From F0422 sp003992255 (GTDB lineage: Bacteria > Bacillota > Negativicutes > Veillonellales > Veillonellaceae), in assembly GCF_003992255.1 (NCBI RefSeq), contig NZ_RQVA01000009.1, positions 1 to 64,000 of the forward strand: 64,000 bases of DNA, read 5' to 3'. The notes below the pieces were generated by a model. The model had not been told where the DNA came from. It did not search any database and worked only from the letters and a program-made list of their open reading frames with translations. Shown here piece by piece: positions 62,860-64,000 of this stretch; positions within the stretch are counted from its first letter, which is position 1; every line of letters starts with the position of its first letter. A program made the position numbers and the translations under genes.

Positions 62860-64000
62860 CTATTTTCCTAAACAGAATCGTTTAAATAATTCATCCACCA
62901 TGGATTCACGTAAACTTTCACCAGTAATATCACCCAGTAACTCCCATGCAGCACGAATGTCCGTGACAATTAAATCAATAGGCATGCCGCTATCAATGGC
63001 AAGAATGGATTGGTCCAAGCTAACTTTCGCCTGTTCCATCAAAGTGATGTGGCGCACATTGCTGAGCATCGCCTCATGACTGGCTTGCACAGTACCGCCT
63101 TGTACCAAGGATGTAATGACCTTCGCCATCTCATCCATCCCTTCCCCTTGGGCCGCGCTGATGGTGACAATCTCTGTGAAAGTCCCCAGTGCTGCAATCT
63201 CTTCTTTGCTAACACATTGAGCTTGGTCTGCTTTATTCAAGAAGATAATGCTTGGACGATTCGTAATGAGCTGTAGCAACTCTTGTTCTTCCAGTTCTAA
63301 TGGTTTAGACCCATCAATGACAAGGACCACCACATCTGCTTTATCTAAGTATTGACGTGCTTTTTCAACGCCCATACTTTCCACAATGTCTTCGGTCTCA
63401 CGAATCCCTGCAGTATCAATTAAGCGCACGGGAATCCCTTGGATCGTCAAAAATTCTTCGATGCTATCACGGGTCGTGCCTGGAATGTTCGTCACAATGG
63501 CACGATCCTCACGAAGTAAAGCGTTCATCAAACTAGATTTGCCCGCATTAGGACGACCAATAATGGACACCATCACACCATCACGCAATAATTTACCACG
63601 CTGTGCCGTCGCCAGTAGATTGTCCATTTTCTCAAGGATAGGTTCTAATCCAGTGCGTACCTCTTGAGCTGACACCTCTTCAATATCTTCCTCTGGGTAA
63701 TCGATGGTTACCTCTAGGTGGGCAATCATAGCAATTAACTCATCTCGTAAAGCGCGAATATACTTGGACAAGGTGCCATCTAATTGATTAACTGCCACTT
63801 CCAAAGATTGCTCCGTCTTCGCATCAATAATGTCGATGATGGCCTCCGCTTGGGTTAAATCAATACGACCATTCAAGAACGCTCGCTTCGTAAACTCCCC
63901 TTCTTCTGCCTGACGTACACCCTCTGAAAGTAGGACTTTCAGTATTTCACGGACTGACACAAAACCGCCATGACATTGAATCTCTACCACATCCTCTGCC
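62860..64000 (-). CDS. mnmE: tRNA modification GTPase MnmE, C-terminal part
   Basis: The gene enters from the right edge; about 380 codons are present and the N-terminal folate-binding part is outside the window except its end. The G domain has the P-loop IGRPNAGKSSLMNALL, the switch IPGTTRDSIEE, DTAGIRETEDIVE and NKAD. The C-terminal CLGK carries the essential cysteine. Together with MnmG it modifies tRNA wobble uridines. A GTGAAAGTC copy is at 63176. Confidence 0.96.
   Translation of the reverse strand, partial: AEDVVEIQCHGGFVSVREILKVLLSEGVRQAEEGEFTKRAFLNGRIDLTQAEAIIDIIDAKTEQSLEVAVNQLDGTLSKYIRALRDELIAMIAHLEVTIDYPEEDIEEVSAQEVRTGLEPILEKMDNLLATAQRGKLLRDGVMVSIIGRPNAGKSSLMNALLREDRAIVTNIPGTTRDSIEEFLTIQGIPVRLIDTAGIRETEDIVESMGVEKARQYLDKADVVVLVIDGSKPLELEEQELLQLITNRPSIIFLNKADQAQCVSKEEIAALGTFTEIVTISAAQGEGMDEMAKVITSLVQGGTVQASHEAMLSNVRHITLMEQAKVSLDQSILAIDSGMPIDLIVTDIRAAWELLGDITGESLRESMVDELFKRFCLGK

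Larger units (their letters stand above)
19077..63184. repeat. Dispersed 9-mer GTGAAAGTC (uptake-sequence-like)
   Basis: Exact copies, either strand, counted by hand: 19077, 22174, 23774, 26199, 30137, 43503, 46706, 46719, 56505, 62115 and 63176. Chance expectation for this base composition is roughly 0.5 in 64 kb. Most are inside unrelated genes; two form an inverted pair at 46706-46727. Many one-base variants (GTGAAAGTT, GTGAAAGCC) accompany them. None was seen in the first 16 kb of highly conserved RNA polymerase and translation genes. Confidence 0.65.

Noticed and set aside
1..64000. tRNA genes, rRNA genes, CRISPR arrays, insertion sequences
   Set aside because: I looked for conserved T-arm sequence, rRNA motifs, regularly spaced repeats and transposase motifs and found none I could support.

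Overview
The window looks like chromosomal DNA from Veillonella or a close relative (Negativicutes: Firmicutes with an outer membrane). It carries Firmicutes operons (rpoB-rpoC-L7Ae-rpsL-rpsG-fusA-tuf, sepF/ylm/divIVA, a T-box before ileS, parAB with parS). It also encodes an OmpH/Skp-type periplasmic chaperone, expected only in a cell with two membranes. The genus is inferred from gene content and protein character; no database was searched.

Layout, left to right. 1-12.6 kb: RNA polymerase and translation operon, all on the minus strand. 12.8-16.9 kb: ferredoxin, cysteine hydrolase and T-box-controlled ileS. 17.1-18.3 kb: an MFS exporter on the plus strand. 18.6-30.8 kb: a long co-directional run coding for pgeF, yggS, sepF, proC, ylmH, divIVA, a siroheme dehydrogenase, hemA, hemC, cobA-hemD, hemB, hemL and a sulfurtransferase, so a cell-division cluster leads straight into tetrapyrrole synthesis. 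30.9-32.2 kb: two secreted paralogues, one with an amber codon. 32.4-36.6 kb: an AT-rich restriction-modification island (C5 methyltransferase, nuclease, HAD phosphatase, HNH nuclease). 36.9-44.1 kb: an Eis-like acetyltransferase, a LysE-type exporter behind a riboswitch-like leader, a DUF2156 protein that seems to start at AUU, gyrA, and an SfsA-DUF123 fusion. 44.3-44.5 kb: a dense DnaA-box cluster. 44.8-47.0 kb: a siroheme-reductase-like protein with two DUF1858 domains, an unknown partner and a cupin. 47.1-52.8 kb: an interrupted small secreted gene, OmpH, YtfJ/YtfI, a cobalamin adenosyltransferase, an M23 peptidase, DUF4446 and an orphan HydF. 52.8-56.4 kb: parB, parA, three parS sites and two more members of the secreted family. 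56.6-64 kb: a split methionine synthase, then rsmG, mnmG and mnmE, which is cut by the window edge.

The order mnmE-mnmG-rsmG-...-parA-parB and the strong minus-strand bias suggest that dnaA/oriC lies a short way past the right edge and that most genes here are read in the direction of replication. CobA and the siroheme dehydrogenase can supply siroheme to the reductase-like protein. The adenosyltransferase and the split MetH both point to cobalamin use.

Signals the genes do not explain: a strongly over-represented 9-mer, GTGAAAGTC, which behaves like a DNA uptake sequence; a non-oriC DnaA-box cluster; a GC-only 12-bp palindrome just upstream of the methyltransferase; a family of secreted proteins with two BamE-like halves, at two loci; and two secreted genes each interrupted where a Trp codon is known or likely to have stood.
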